NCBI RefSeq assembly: GCF_000019845.1
Contig: NC_010581.1
Coordinates: 1,059,501 to 1,123,500 of the forward strand
Length of the DNA stretch: 64,000 nucleotides
DNA from: Beijerinckia indica subsp. indica ATCC 9039
GTDB lineage: Bacteria > Pseudomonadota > Alphaproteobacteria > Rhizobiales > Beijerinckiaceae
Reading direction: 5' to 3'
Part shown: piece after piece, positions 35,695 through 43,011 of the stretch
Layout of the letters: each line of letters starts with the position of its first letter
How positions within the stretch are numbered: the first letter of the stretch is position 1
The notes under the pieces: model-generated
The model's input: the letters and a program-made list of their open reading frames with translations, nothing else
What the model was told of the DNA's origin: nothing
The model's database searches: none
Translations under genes and position numbers: made by a program

Positions 35695-35895
35695 GGGAGG
35701 AGGCTGCGCTCGCTAAACTCGAAGGCGTCGGTTTGTTGCGTGCCATTTAAGCCGAATTTCATTAACGAAAAAACCTATCATAAAGCATTACGGCCAGGAG
35801 CAATCTTGGTGAGCAATCTCGGCTTCCATGTGCTTTCGCGTGTTTGGAGCGGCTGCGTGAATTGAGCCCGTTTGATGAGACAGCATGGCGCTCCC

Positions 35896-36624
35896 TCAAG
35901 GGCTCTTTGTTGACCTCATGCTGCCTTTCGGCGCAAAGCCTTGTGGTGGCGGCTCGCTTCCTCCAGAAAAGCTCTCCGCTTCCCGCAACAAGGCAACGAC
36001 TTCCTCATCCGAAGTCTGCTCGAAATTCTTGTAATATAAACCGACGGCGTGAAAGGGCTCGGGTGTCCCGAGGCAAATAATCTCGTCGGCTTCGCTGCGA
36101 AGCGACTCGATCACGGATTGAGGCGCCGCAGGAACGGCCAGGACGATGAAGGCGGCTTCTGTTGCGTGCAAGGCCTTGAGCGCGACACGGATTGTGCCCC
36201 CCGTTGCAATCCCATCATCGACCACGATCGCCGTGCGTCCCTTGAGGGAAACAGGAGGCCTCCCGCCCAGATAGAACGCCCGGCGGCGCTCGATCTCTTC
36301 GAGTTGACGCTGCCTTTCCGCATTCACATAGGTCGCTGAAGGCCTCAGAATGGCCATGGCTTCTTCATTGAGGACCATTTGCGGGTGGCTTCCGTCGATC
36401 ACGGCGCCAATTCCATATTCCGGATTACCAGGGGCGCCTATCTTGCGAACAAGCATCAGATCAAGCGGTGCCCGCAGGGCCCTTGCGATCTCGAAAGCGA
36501 CAGGTACGCCGCCTCGCGGCAGGGCCAAAACGACAGGATTGGAAAAATGGCGCGTCTCCAGAACCTCGGCGAGTCGAAGGCCGGCATCACGGCGATCCCG
36601 AAAAGCTGATGGGGAACGGGGCAT
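35896..36624 (-). CDS. Phosphoribosyltransferase family protein
   Basis: A 242-residue type I PRTase domain protein. It begins FRDRRDAGLRLAEVLETR and VVLALPRGGVPVAFEIAR, then LMLVRKIGAPGNPEYGIGAV. The PRPP-binding loop is AIVVDDGIATGGTIRVAL (about residues 150-167). Such proteins, often fused or paired with dienelactone-hydrolase-like enzymes, appear in stress or universal-stress clusters and their substrate is unknown. AGGAGGTGACG precedes the ATG at 36624, which also lies 3 bases after the stop of the hydrolase gene, so the two are translationally linked. The last ~50 bases recur at 34272-34322. Confidence 0.88.
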   Translation of the reverse strand: MPRSPSAFRDRRDAGLRLAEVLETRHFSNPVVLALPRGGVPVAFEIARALRAPLDLMLVRKIGAPGNPEYGIGAVIDGSHPQMVLNEEAMAILRPSATYVNAERQRQLEEIERRRAFYLGGRPPVSLKGRTAIVVDDGIATGGTIRVALKALHATEAAFIVLAVPAAPQSVIESLRSEADEIICLGTPEPFHAVGLYYKNFEQTSDEEVVALLREAESFSGGSEPPPQGFAPKGSMRSTKSP

Positions 36625-36626
36625 CG

Positions 36627-37289
36627 TCACCTCCTCTGTCTCGGATGGCCGAGATAGGTGAGGAACCAATCGGTTGCGTGGCGAACGACCTCGTCCAATG
36701 TCCCCGGTTCTTCGAAGAGATGGCTGGCGCCTTCGACGATGATGATCTTTTTCTTGCCTGGCAGCGCATCAAACGCACGTTGATTCATGCCGATGACTGG
36801 ACCATCGAGACTGCCCACCAGCAGGAGCGTAGGTGCGCGTACGTGCGGCAGGACATCGAGGGCGAGATCGGGACGCCCGCCACGCGACACCACGGCGGCA
36901 ACGTCCGATTGCGGACGCGCGGCGGCCTTGAGTGCGGCTCCAGCACCGGTACTGGCTCCGAAATAGCCGGGTACGAGGGCCGCCGTCTCGGGCTTTTCCG
37001 CGATCCATTGTGTGGCGCGCGTCAGACGCGCTGCCAGCAGATCGATATCGAAAACATTGCGCCGGTCCTGTTCTTCGGCCGGTGTTAGAAGATCAAGCAG
37101 AAAAGTTGCAAGACCCGCCTGTCTCAGCGCCGCGGCCACATAATTGTTGCGCGGGCTCATTCGCCCGCTCCCGCTCCCATGCGCGAAGATCACAATGCCC
37201 TGCGCACCCTCCGGCACACCCAGGAGACCGCTCAGATTTTCAGGCTCGATCCGGACGTCCTCGACCTTTTCCAGAAACAATTGTGACAT
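36627..37289 (-). CDS. Dienelactone hydrolase-like alpha/beta hydrolase
   Basis: A 220-residue alpha/beta hydrolase. The oxyanion region is IVIFAHGSGSGRMSPRNNYV; the nucleophile elbow is GYFGASTGAGAALKAAA with Ser near residue 117. The acid is probably in VGSLDGPVIGMNQ and the His in EGASHLFEEPGTLDEV. Members of this subgroup are commonly paired with phosphoribosyltransferases like the one that follows here with essentially no gap, and in some genomes the two are fused. Substrate unknown. The two genes are transcribed together on the minus strand. Confidence 0.87.
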   Translation of the reverse strand: MSQLFLEKVEDVRIEPENLSGLLGVPEGAQGIVIFAHGSGSGRMSPRNNYVAAALRQAGLATFLLDLLTPAEEQDRRNVFDIDLLAARLTRATQWIAEKPETAALVPGYFGASTGAGAALKAAARPQSDVAAVVSRGGRPDLALDVLPHVRAPTLLLVGSLDGPVIGMNQRAFDALPGKKKIIIVEGASHLFEEPGTLDEVVRHATDWFLTYLGHPRQRR

Positions 37290-37565
37290 GACTAAACCTC
37301 AACAAATTGGACACGTGTCGAGAAGCATGGTGCGGGAGCCGCCTGTCGCTCCCGCAGAAATCGCCAAGGCCTGTGGAGGTTCCACAATCAGGAAATTCAA
37401 AAGTAGTTCCAATAGCTTGATCGCGAGGGGAATTTGCCCGCAAGTCCGTGTGAGCAAGGTTGGCCGAGACCCTTTTGCGGAGACCGGCGCAAGCGCTCCA
37501 GCGCGGAACGATGTCATGGCAATGGTGTTGACGAAGGATACGCGCCAATGGCGCTGTAGATCTTG

Positions 37566-38459
37566 ATGAGAGAGATCATGACGACGCGTGGAGCGGTTCG
37601 CATCGGTATTTCGGGCTGGACCTATGCTCCCTGGCGCGGAACCTTCTATCCCAAAGGACTGCCTCAGAAGCAGGAGCTTTCCTACGCAGCCAGGCATTTT
37701 CGGTCCATCGAGATCAATGGAACATTCTATGGCCTTCAACGACCCGAAAGCTTTGCCCGCTGGCGGAATGACACACCGGATGATTTTGTCTTCGCAGTCA
37801 AAGCATCACGCTTCATCACGCATATGCGCAAGCTCAGAGATATCGAGGCACCGCTCGCCAATTTCATCGCATCCGGCCTCCTGCGGCTTGGGCCGAAGCT
37901 CGGGCCGATCCTCTGGCAATTTCCATCGCGCATGACATTCGATGCCGATTTGTTTCAGTCATTTCTTGCCCTGTTGCCGCATGATACACAAGAAGCGCGC
38001 GTCTTGGCGCGGCGTCACGATACATGGCTGGACAACAGATGCTGGCTTGAGAGTGATGTCGAAATGCCGCTTCGGCATGCTGTGGAGATACGCAATGATA
38101 GCTTCCGCGCACCAGCCTTTATCGAATTGCTGCGCCATTACAAAACAGCGCTTGTTTGCGCCGATAGTGTGGAATGGCCATTCTTGATGGATCTGACTGC
38201 CGATTTCATCTATTGCCGCCTGCATGGATCGGAAGAGCTCTACGCAAGTGGGTATGATGATCAAGCGCTCGATCGATGGGCGGGCCGTGTGCGTGCCTGG
38301 GCTGGTGGCGGTGAGCCAGAGGATGCCGAACGTGTCTTAGGACCAACGAAGCGGCTTGGGAAAGGACGGGATGTCTTCGTCTTTTTCGATAACGATGCCA
38401 AAATTCGGGCCCCAGCCGATGCCGCGGCTTTGGCTGAACGTCTCAATGTTGGGGCGTGA
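37566..38459 (+). CDS. DUF72 domain protein
   Basis: A 297-residue TIM-barrel protein of the DUF72 (YecE) family. Motifs are RIGISGWTYAPWRGTFYPKG, FRSIEINGTFYGLQRPESF, FVFAVKASRFITHMRKLRD, LGPILWQFPSR, AVEIRNDSF and DFIYCRLHGSEELY, which line the putative active-site pocket. The biochemical function is not established. A UV-endonuclease-like fold relation has been noted for such barrels. Start: ATG 37566 or 37578; both have weak ribosome sites. A terminator hairpin follows directly. Confidence 0.87.
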   Translation: MREIMTTRGAVRIGISGWTYAPWRGTFYPKGLPQKQELSYAARHFRSIEINGTFYGLQRPESFARWRNDTPDDFVFAVKASRFITHMRKLRDIEAPLANFIASGLLRLGPKLGPILWQFPSRMTFDADLFQSFLALLPHDTQEARVLARRHDTWLDNRCWLESDVEMPLRHAVEIRNDSFRAPAFIELLRHYKTALVCADSVEWPFLMDLTADFIYCRLHGSEELYASGYDDQALDRWAGRVRAWAGGGEPEDAERVLGPTKRLGKGRDVFVFFDNDAKIRAPADAAALAERLNVGA

Positions 38460-38461
38460 GT

Positions 38462-38490
38462 GTATCCGGCGGAATATTTCCGCCGGATAC
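38462..38490. terminator. Bidirectional terminator between DUF72 and nemA genes
   Basis: Perfect 13-bp stem GTATCCGGCGGAA/TTCCGCCGGATAC with a TAT loop, in the 41-base gap between two convergent stops. Confidence 0.8.
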
Positions 38491-38500
38491 GTCAACCTGT

Positions 38501-39556
38501 TCAATGCGCAAGAGCTGGGTAATCAACATAGCCTTTGGCACCGAGACCGTAGAATGTTGTAGGATCCGGCTCGTTCAAAGGCGCATGGGTCCGAAGACGC
38601 TCGGGCAGATCGGGATTGGCAATGAAGGATTTGCCGAATGCGACCGCGTCCGCCCAGCCTTCCGCCACTGCGGCTTCTGCTGAAGCGCCTGAGAACTGCT
38701 CATTGGCAATATAGGGACCGCCAAACGCCTTCTTCAGAAGTGGTCCGAGACTGTCCGGTCCGACGGCCTCGCGCGCGCAGAGGAAAGCGATTTTCCGGCG
38801 GCCCAATTCGGTCGCGACATAGGAGAATGTGGCGGCTGGGTTGGAATCCCCCATCGAATGCGCGTCGCATCGGGGCGCCAGATGGACGCCCACGCGTCCT
38901 GCTCCCCAGATGGAGATCGCTGCATCTGTGACTTCCAGAAGCAGCCGAGCCCGGTTCTCGAGGGAACCACCATAAAGATCGGTGCGATGATTGGTGCTGT
39001 CCTGCAGGAACTGATCCAGCAGATATCCATTGGCTCCATGGATTTCCACGCCGTCGAACCCTGCGGCCTTTGCATTCGCCGCGCCGCGCCGGAAGGCTTC
39101 CACGATTCCGGGGATCTCGTCTGTCTCCAATGCGCGCGGAGTCACGAATGACCGCTCGGGACGCAACAGGCTGACGTGGCCCTGGGCCGCGATGGCACTG
39201 GGCGCGACGGGGAGTTGACCATCCAAAAAGAAAGGATCGGAAATGCGTCCGACATGCCAGAGTTGCTGGAAGATCCGACCACCGGCCTCATGCACGGCCT
39301 GCGTGACATGCTTCCAGCCTTCGACCTGCGCCTCTGCCCAAATGCCTGGCACACCTTCATAGCCAATGCCTTGTGGTGTGACGGGTGTCGCTTCGGACAG
39401 GATCAGTCCGGCCGAGGCGCGTTGCGTGTAATATTCGGTCATCAGCCCGTTTGGGATATGTGTCTCTCCCGCGCGCAGGCGCGTCAGTGGCGCCATGACC
39501 ACCCGATTGGGCAGTTTCAGATCGCCAATGGTCAAGGGATCAAAAAGCGTCGGCAT
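38501..39556 (-). CDS. nemA: Old yellow enzyme-type alkene reductase
   Basis: A 351-residue FMN-dependent ene-reductase that reduces activated alkenes, N-ethylmaleimide, quinones and nitro compounds. Features are the start LFDPLTIGDLKLPNRVVMAP LT, the Trp/His region FQQLWHVGRIS, the paired active-site His/Asn in VEIHGANGYLLDQFLQDSTN, YGGSLENRARLLLEV and phosphate-binding segments near the end. AGGAG stands before ATG 39556. A palindrome TAGAC-CAGTC-GTCTA lies about 100 bases upstream, and a TetR regulator gene follows upstream on the same strand, the NemR-NemA arrangement. Confidence 0.9.
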   Translation of the reverse strand: MPTLFDPLTIGDLKLPNRVVMAPLTRLRAGETHIPNGLMTEYYTQRASAGLILSEATPVTPQGIGYEGVPGIWAEAQVEGWKHVTQAVHEAGGRIFQQLWHVGRISDPFFLDGQLPVAPSAIAAQGHVSLLRPERSFVTPRALETDEIPGIVEAFRRGAANAKAAGFDGVEIHGANGYLLDQFLQDSTNHRTDLYGGSLENRARLLLEVTDAAISIWGAGRVGVHLAPRCDAHSMGDSNPAATFSYVATELGRRKIAFLCAREAVGPDSLGPLLKKAFGGPYIANEQFSGASAEAAVAEGWADAVAFGKSFIANPDLPERLRTHAPLNEPDPTTFYGLGAKGYVDYPALAH

Positions 39557-39656
39557 GTGAAATCTCCTGGGAAAGAAGAAGGGTTGGACTTCGCGGCGAG
39601 GCTGGCCTCGTGTTTGGGGGCAAGCTGGTTGGGAAAGGTTGTTTTGCCGGTTGTAT

Positions 39657-39671
39657 TAGACCAGTCGTCTA
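39657..39671. promoter_or_regulatory. TetR/NemR-type operator upstream of nemA
   Basis: TAGAC-CAGTC-GTCTA, a dyad matching the operator before the TetR gene (40346-40360) and a third copy at 42067. Presumed binding site of the adjacent TetR repressor. Confidence 0.75.
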
Positions 39672-39721
39672 TAGAGAAATCATGAAGGGGACCTCTGGTA
39701 TAGGCTACGTCTTTCCCCGGC

Positions 39722-40324
39722 TTAGGACGCTGGAAGGTTGAGCAATTTGCGGGTTGTGATCATGGCCTCTTCGAAAGGCCGAGGATCACGGGTGAACTTG
39801 GCCAGCAGGCTGGCGCCCAGCCAGAGCTGGTAAAGGGTCATCGCCATGTGCTGGGAATCTCCAAGATCTGGCAGTGACCCATCCGCGCGCGCCTCCTCCA
39901 TGCAGCGCGCCAGACGCCGCACGATTTGCATCGTGCCGTCCTGAAGAATTGTGCGCATAGGCTCGGAGAGGTCGCAGACCTCCGCCCCGAGCTTGACGGC
40001 AAGACATTGCGCCTGCGTCTCGCTGCTTGCCTGGGAGTTGAGCCAGTTCTGCCAATAGCGCATCAGCCGGTCGGCAGCCGTGCCCCCGGGCTGCGTCAAA
40101 AGGGTGTCGATCTGAGCCAGAGAGGATGTGAAATATTGCTCCAGAAGCGCTTCACCGAACGCCTCTTTGGATGGGAAATAATGATAAAATGATCCTTTGG
40201 GCACTCCGGCTGCCGCTAGGATCTCGTTCAGACCAACGGCGGAAAACCCCTTGCCGCTCAAAATAGGCCGGGCGATTTCCAGAATATGTTGTCGGACATC
40301 GGTATGGACAGGCGTTGCGTTCAT
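39722..40324 (-). CDS. nemR: TetR family repressor (NemR/LmrA-like)
   Basis: A 200-residue TetR-family regulator. The N-terminal HTH (about 12-57) reads ARPILSGKGFSAVGLNEILA and AGVPKGSFYHYFPSKEAFGE. The ligand-binding part contains Cys residues (QCLAVKLGAEVCDLSEPMR, RCMEEAR), one of which could sense electrophiles as in E. coli NemR. It lies upstream of nemA on the same strand, and both genes carry the same palindrome in front of them, so it probably represses itself and nemA until an electrophile reacts. The gene name is by context and not proven. Confidence 0.82.
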   Translation of the reverse strand: MNATPVHTDVRQHILEIARPILSGKGFSAVGLNEILAAAGVPKGSFYHYFPSKEAFGEALLEQYFTSSLAQIDTLLTQPGGTAADRLMRYWQNWLNSQASSETQAQCLAVKLGAEVCDLSEPMRTILQDGTMQIVRRLARCMEEARADGSLPDLGDSQHMAMTLYQLWLGASLLAKFTRDPRPFEEAMITTRKLLNLPAS

Positions 40325-40345
40325 GGGCCTCTTTCTAGACCAAAT

Positions 40346-40360
40346 TAGACCGGTCGTCTA
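40346..40360. promoter_or_regulatory. TetR/NemR-type operator upstream of the tetR gene
   Basis: TAGAC-CGGTC-GTCTA, 22 bases before the regulator start, with an extra TAGAC half site at 40336-40340. Autoregulation is likely. The adjoining sequence (to about 40380) is repeated at 42067-42101. Confidence 0.78.
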
Positions 40361-40578
40361 GTAGTTGGGTTTTTCAGAACGCGTTCCCCTTGGAGTTTAG
40401 TCCGGCCATGAGCCGGTGCTGGATAAGGCGGCGGACCGTCGCTTCCGGCATCAAGAACGAGCTCAACGGGTGTAGTGAGCCCGAGATTTGGTGATTTCCA
40501 CCATGCAATGGAAATCACCAAAACACCCATTCATGGCGCGATAGCTGTTGCGGCCTGGTCGAACGGATGCAAATCGTA

Positions 40579-41925
40579 TCACGGAATAATTTCCAATATG
40601 ATTGCTTGATCTGGCACGGAAACAGTCAGGGAGCTCACCGTTCTGCTGGTTGCGAAAGCGGTTGCTGATGCAATCGGGTTATACTGGTTGACCGTATTCA
40701 TTGTATTGGCAAATTTGACTGTCACTGCCACAGAGGAATTGGTGATATCGCAGCATTGCTGCTTGAAGCTGGCAACCTCTTGCCAGAGGGCAAGATAAAA
40801 CCGGCCATCCCGCTTTTGGAGAAGTGTATGATGGACTTGGCTCGGAGCGTTTATTAACGTGTAATTCAAAGCTCCCGGCGTAAAATTATGTCCAGGGTCT
40901 TTAAGAAGTGCGATCTCATTCGAGATGGCTGTGAATCCTGGTTTGGGGTTTCCATGTTGATCAAGAAGACCGAGATGCTGCTCGGACACGGGTCCCGCCG
41001 CGACAGGATCATCGATCAATTCATACGAAAAGGTTCTGACGGAGCCCGCATTAAAATATTCGAACCACAACCTGCTGAAGTATTTTCCATGGGCTCGATA
41101 GCTTATCGAGGAATTATTGACCAGTCCAGGATCTGTTGGATACCCTGTTTCTGATGTTACGAAAGGTAAGCTGCCATTCATCACAGCTTGGCCGGTTTGA
41201 TAGCCGTGAATGTTATTAGAGGGAGGGCCTCCATTATAAGGATAGGAGTGGTCATTCCCGTAAGTCTCATACTGAGGGCTATAAAGATTACCGATTTGAG
41301 AGGCATAGGTGCTGAGAGTCCCGTATAAACTGGGGCCTAATACCGCTACGCCACTTTTATCATATTGGACTTTGTTCCATAGAGCTTTTTGGAAAGACCG
41401 ATCATTGTCGTACCAATTCCCGCCACAAGGGTTATTGCTCCCATTATATTCGTTCAATCCCTCGAAATAGTCGATATTGGTGTAAGATACCCAACTTAAA
41501 TTCCCGCTTGTTCGGATGTCATTTGTAAGCGGGCATGTCGATGGAAACTCGACGAGATCAAGGCCGATGCGCGTCCCATTATAGGACCTGAGAGTGCTGA
41601 TCAGCGTCGCCACATTCGTGGTCGCGGCGGTTGGCGTATTAAAGGCAGCAAAACGCACATGACGGATACCTGAACTCTTAAAAGCAGGGATGATAATATC
41701 TTTAAAATGAAGATAATAGGGCGAGTTGTAGAAGTCGAAATGGGCATTAACGCCTACTGAATCGACAAACTGATCCGCCATATGTGCTTGTTCAGCAGAG
41801 GCGGATGCATTGGCTACAAGAAGTCCCCCAAGGAGTAGGAGCTTAAAGATTGAAGGGTGCGGAGTTAAGTTTGATTTCGGAAGGTGATAGCGGCATTTTC
41901 TATATATTTTCGCGTATTTAAGCAA
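40579..41925 (-). CDS. Exported glycoside hydrolase-like protein (clan A TIM barrel)
   Basis: A 448-residue protein with a signal peptide (IFKLLLLGGLLVANASASA, cleavage before EQAHM). A barrel domain follows: VNAHFDFYNSPYY, IRHVRFAAFNTP, then FEGLNEYNGSNNP with an Asn-Glu pair typical of the acid/base residue, and FVTSETGYPTDPGL with a Glu in nucleophile position. This pattern is that of clan GH-A enzymes such as GH39 or GH5; the family is not certain. A beta-rich C-terminal part (about 360-448) ends in VSVPDQAIILEIIP. Base composition is distinctly AT-richer than neighbours and rare Ile, Asn and Tyr codons are common, pointing to acquisition by transfer. The gene is bracketed by related operator-containing sequences. 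Confidence 0.65.
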   Translation of the reverse strand: MLKYAKIYRKCRYHLPKSNLTPHPSIFKLLLLGGLLVANASASAEQAHMADQFVDSVGVNAHFDFYNSPYYLHFKDIIIPAFKSSGIRHVRFAAFNTPTAATTNVATLISTLRSYNGTRIGLDLVEFPSTCPLTNDIRTSGNLSWVSYTNIDYFEGLNEYNGSNNPCGGNWYDNDRSFQKALWNKVQYDKSGVAVLGPSLYGTLSTYASQIGNLYSPQYETYGNDHSYPYNGGPPSNNIHGYQTGQAVMNGSLPFVTSETGYPTDPGLVNNSSISYRAHGKYFSRLWFEYFNAGSVRTFSYELIDDPVAAGPVSEQHLGLLDQHGNPKPGFTAISNEIALLKDPGHNFTPGALNYTLINAPSQVHHTLLQKRDGRFYLALWQEVASFKQQCCDITNSSVAVTVKFANTMNTVNQYNPIASATAFATSRTVSSLTVSVPDQAIILEIIP

Positions 41926-42343
41926 TATAAAGTCCCCATGATGTTTAGTATTATTGATAGGCGTGTCTCGCCTATTTATTGTTGATTATGGAACGAATGA
42001 TTTTTGCTAATAGAACTTGAAATGCGGCTCTATAACGATTTAAATGGGGCTATATAGCGACAAGAATAGATCGGTCGTCTAGTGTTTGGATTTCTTACAG
42101 CACAACCACACCAATCCAATCCGCGTGAACCCAACGCTTGCGTTGGGTTGCCAAGAGGTCAGGTCGGTCCTGACTGAGCGTCTGACACAGTAATAGGCGG
42201 CAAGCCTTAAGCCATGTGATTGCCTCAACGAAACTGCGCTGATTTCGACCAATACAAACAAGGCTGTTTCGTATAGATTCTTGTAAGTATCAGGCTTCGG
42301 TTTGTGACTGAAGCGCCAGGATGGGATCAGGATTTTGGGCGGA
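41926..42343. other. Intergenic region with operator copy and hairpins
   Basis: About 420 bases. It contains the third TetR-type operator (42067-42081), a perfect dyad AACCCAACGC-TT-GCGTTGGGTT at 42128-42149 and a GTCAGG/CCTGAC hairpin at 42158-42174. Left part is AT-rich like the hydrolase gene. Minus-strand frames here have no family features. Confidence 0.6.
42067..42081. promoter_or_regulatory. Third TetR/NemR-type operator copy
   Basis: TAGAT-CGGTC-GTCTA, one mismatch from the operator at 40346. About 140 bases upstream of the glycoside hydrolase start. The following 20 bases also resemble those after the 40346 copy. Confidence 0.65.
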
Positions 42344-42754
42344 ATGGGCTCGAGGGGCAACTTTTGGATCGCGCTTGCAGTGATTGGGCTGCTGGTCATC
42401 CGTATGCTGTCCTCTGGCTTGGCCCTTGGCTCTGTCATGAGTGCCGAAGCGATGTCCGGTGAAGCCGGACAGACCTTCGCCCCTGTCATTTGCTCCAGTC
42501 ACAGTCACCCACCCGGCACCCCTTCGGATCAGGCGCCAATCCATTCCCATCAAACCGATTGCTGTACTGCTGAATGTCCTATGCTGGGTGGCGGCTTGCT
42601 GCCTGCCGTCTTTCTGGCACTGTGGCTCACCATTGAGCCCGTTCAAAAGCCCTTCTTTATTGTCGCGCGGGGTTTCGGAACTCTTGCTTCCGCGAGTCAT
42701 TCGCCGCCGCGAACACGCGCGCCTCCTGTGAACTCTCCGGCTGAGGTGGGGTAA
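42344..42754 (+). CDS. DUF2946-like membrane protein
   Basis: About 136 residues. A first hydrophobic helix (WIALAVIGLLVIRMLSSGLAL) is followed by a His/Cys-rich exported segment (ICSSHSHPP, HSHQTDCCTAECPMLGGG) and a second helix (LLPAVFLALWLTIEP). This arrangement, with HSH and CxxxC residues between two helices, resembles DUF2946 proteins, which often precede copper-type TonB receptors as here. A metal-binding role is likely but unproven. The start is uncertain between TTG 42335 and ATG 42344. Confidence 0.6.
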   Translation: MGSRGNFWIALAVIGLLVIRMLSSGLALGSVMSAEAMSGEAGQTFAPVICSSHSHPPGTPSDQAPIHSHQTDCCTAECPMLGGGLLPAVFLALWLTIEPVQKPFFIVARGFGTLASASHSPPRTRAPPVNSPAEVG

Positions 42755-43011
42755 TTTCCCCTCAACTCAGTGTGACGCGTCTCCAAGACCGTTAACGCTG
42801 GTGCGCTGTGGTAACCCAGCTGTAACGGTGATGATCCGTCACGCCTTAATCCTACAAAGGATTCGTGTCGCGGGCTGCGGCTGCCTTTGTGTTTTCCTTC
42901 AAGCTCATCCGCTTCATCGATCGTAAGCGGCGACCGCGTGCACACCCTGCATGCGCATGAACGCTCGCCGCGAGATAGGGAAGGGATTGAGTCAATTCAA
43001 ATGAGACATGT

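Noticed and set aside
37290..37565. Possible gene between the hydrolase and DUF72 genes
   Set aside because: Frames on both strands lack family features; treated as promoter region.
42079..42700. Two overlapping minus-strand frames of 136 codons upstream of the copper receptor
   Set aside because: They overlap hairpins and the DUF2946-like gene and show no domain.
42755..43011. Riboswitch (cobalamin type) before the TonB receptor
   Set aside because: No B12-box-like sequence seen, and the receptor is of copper type.
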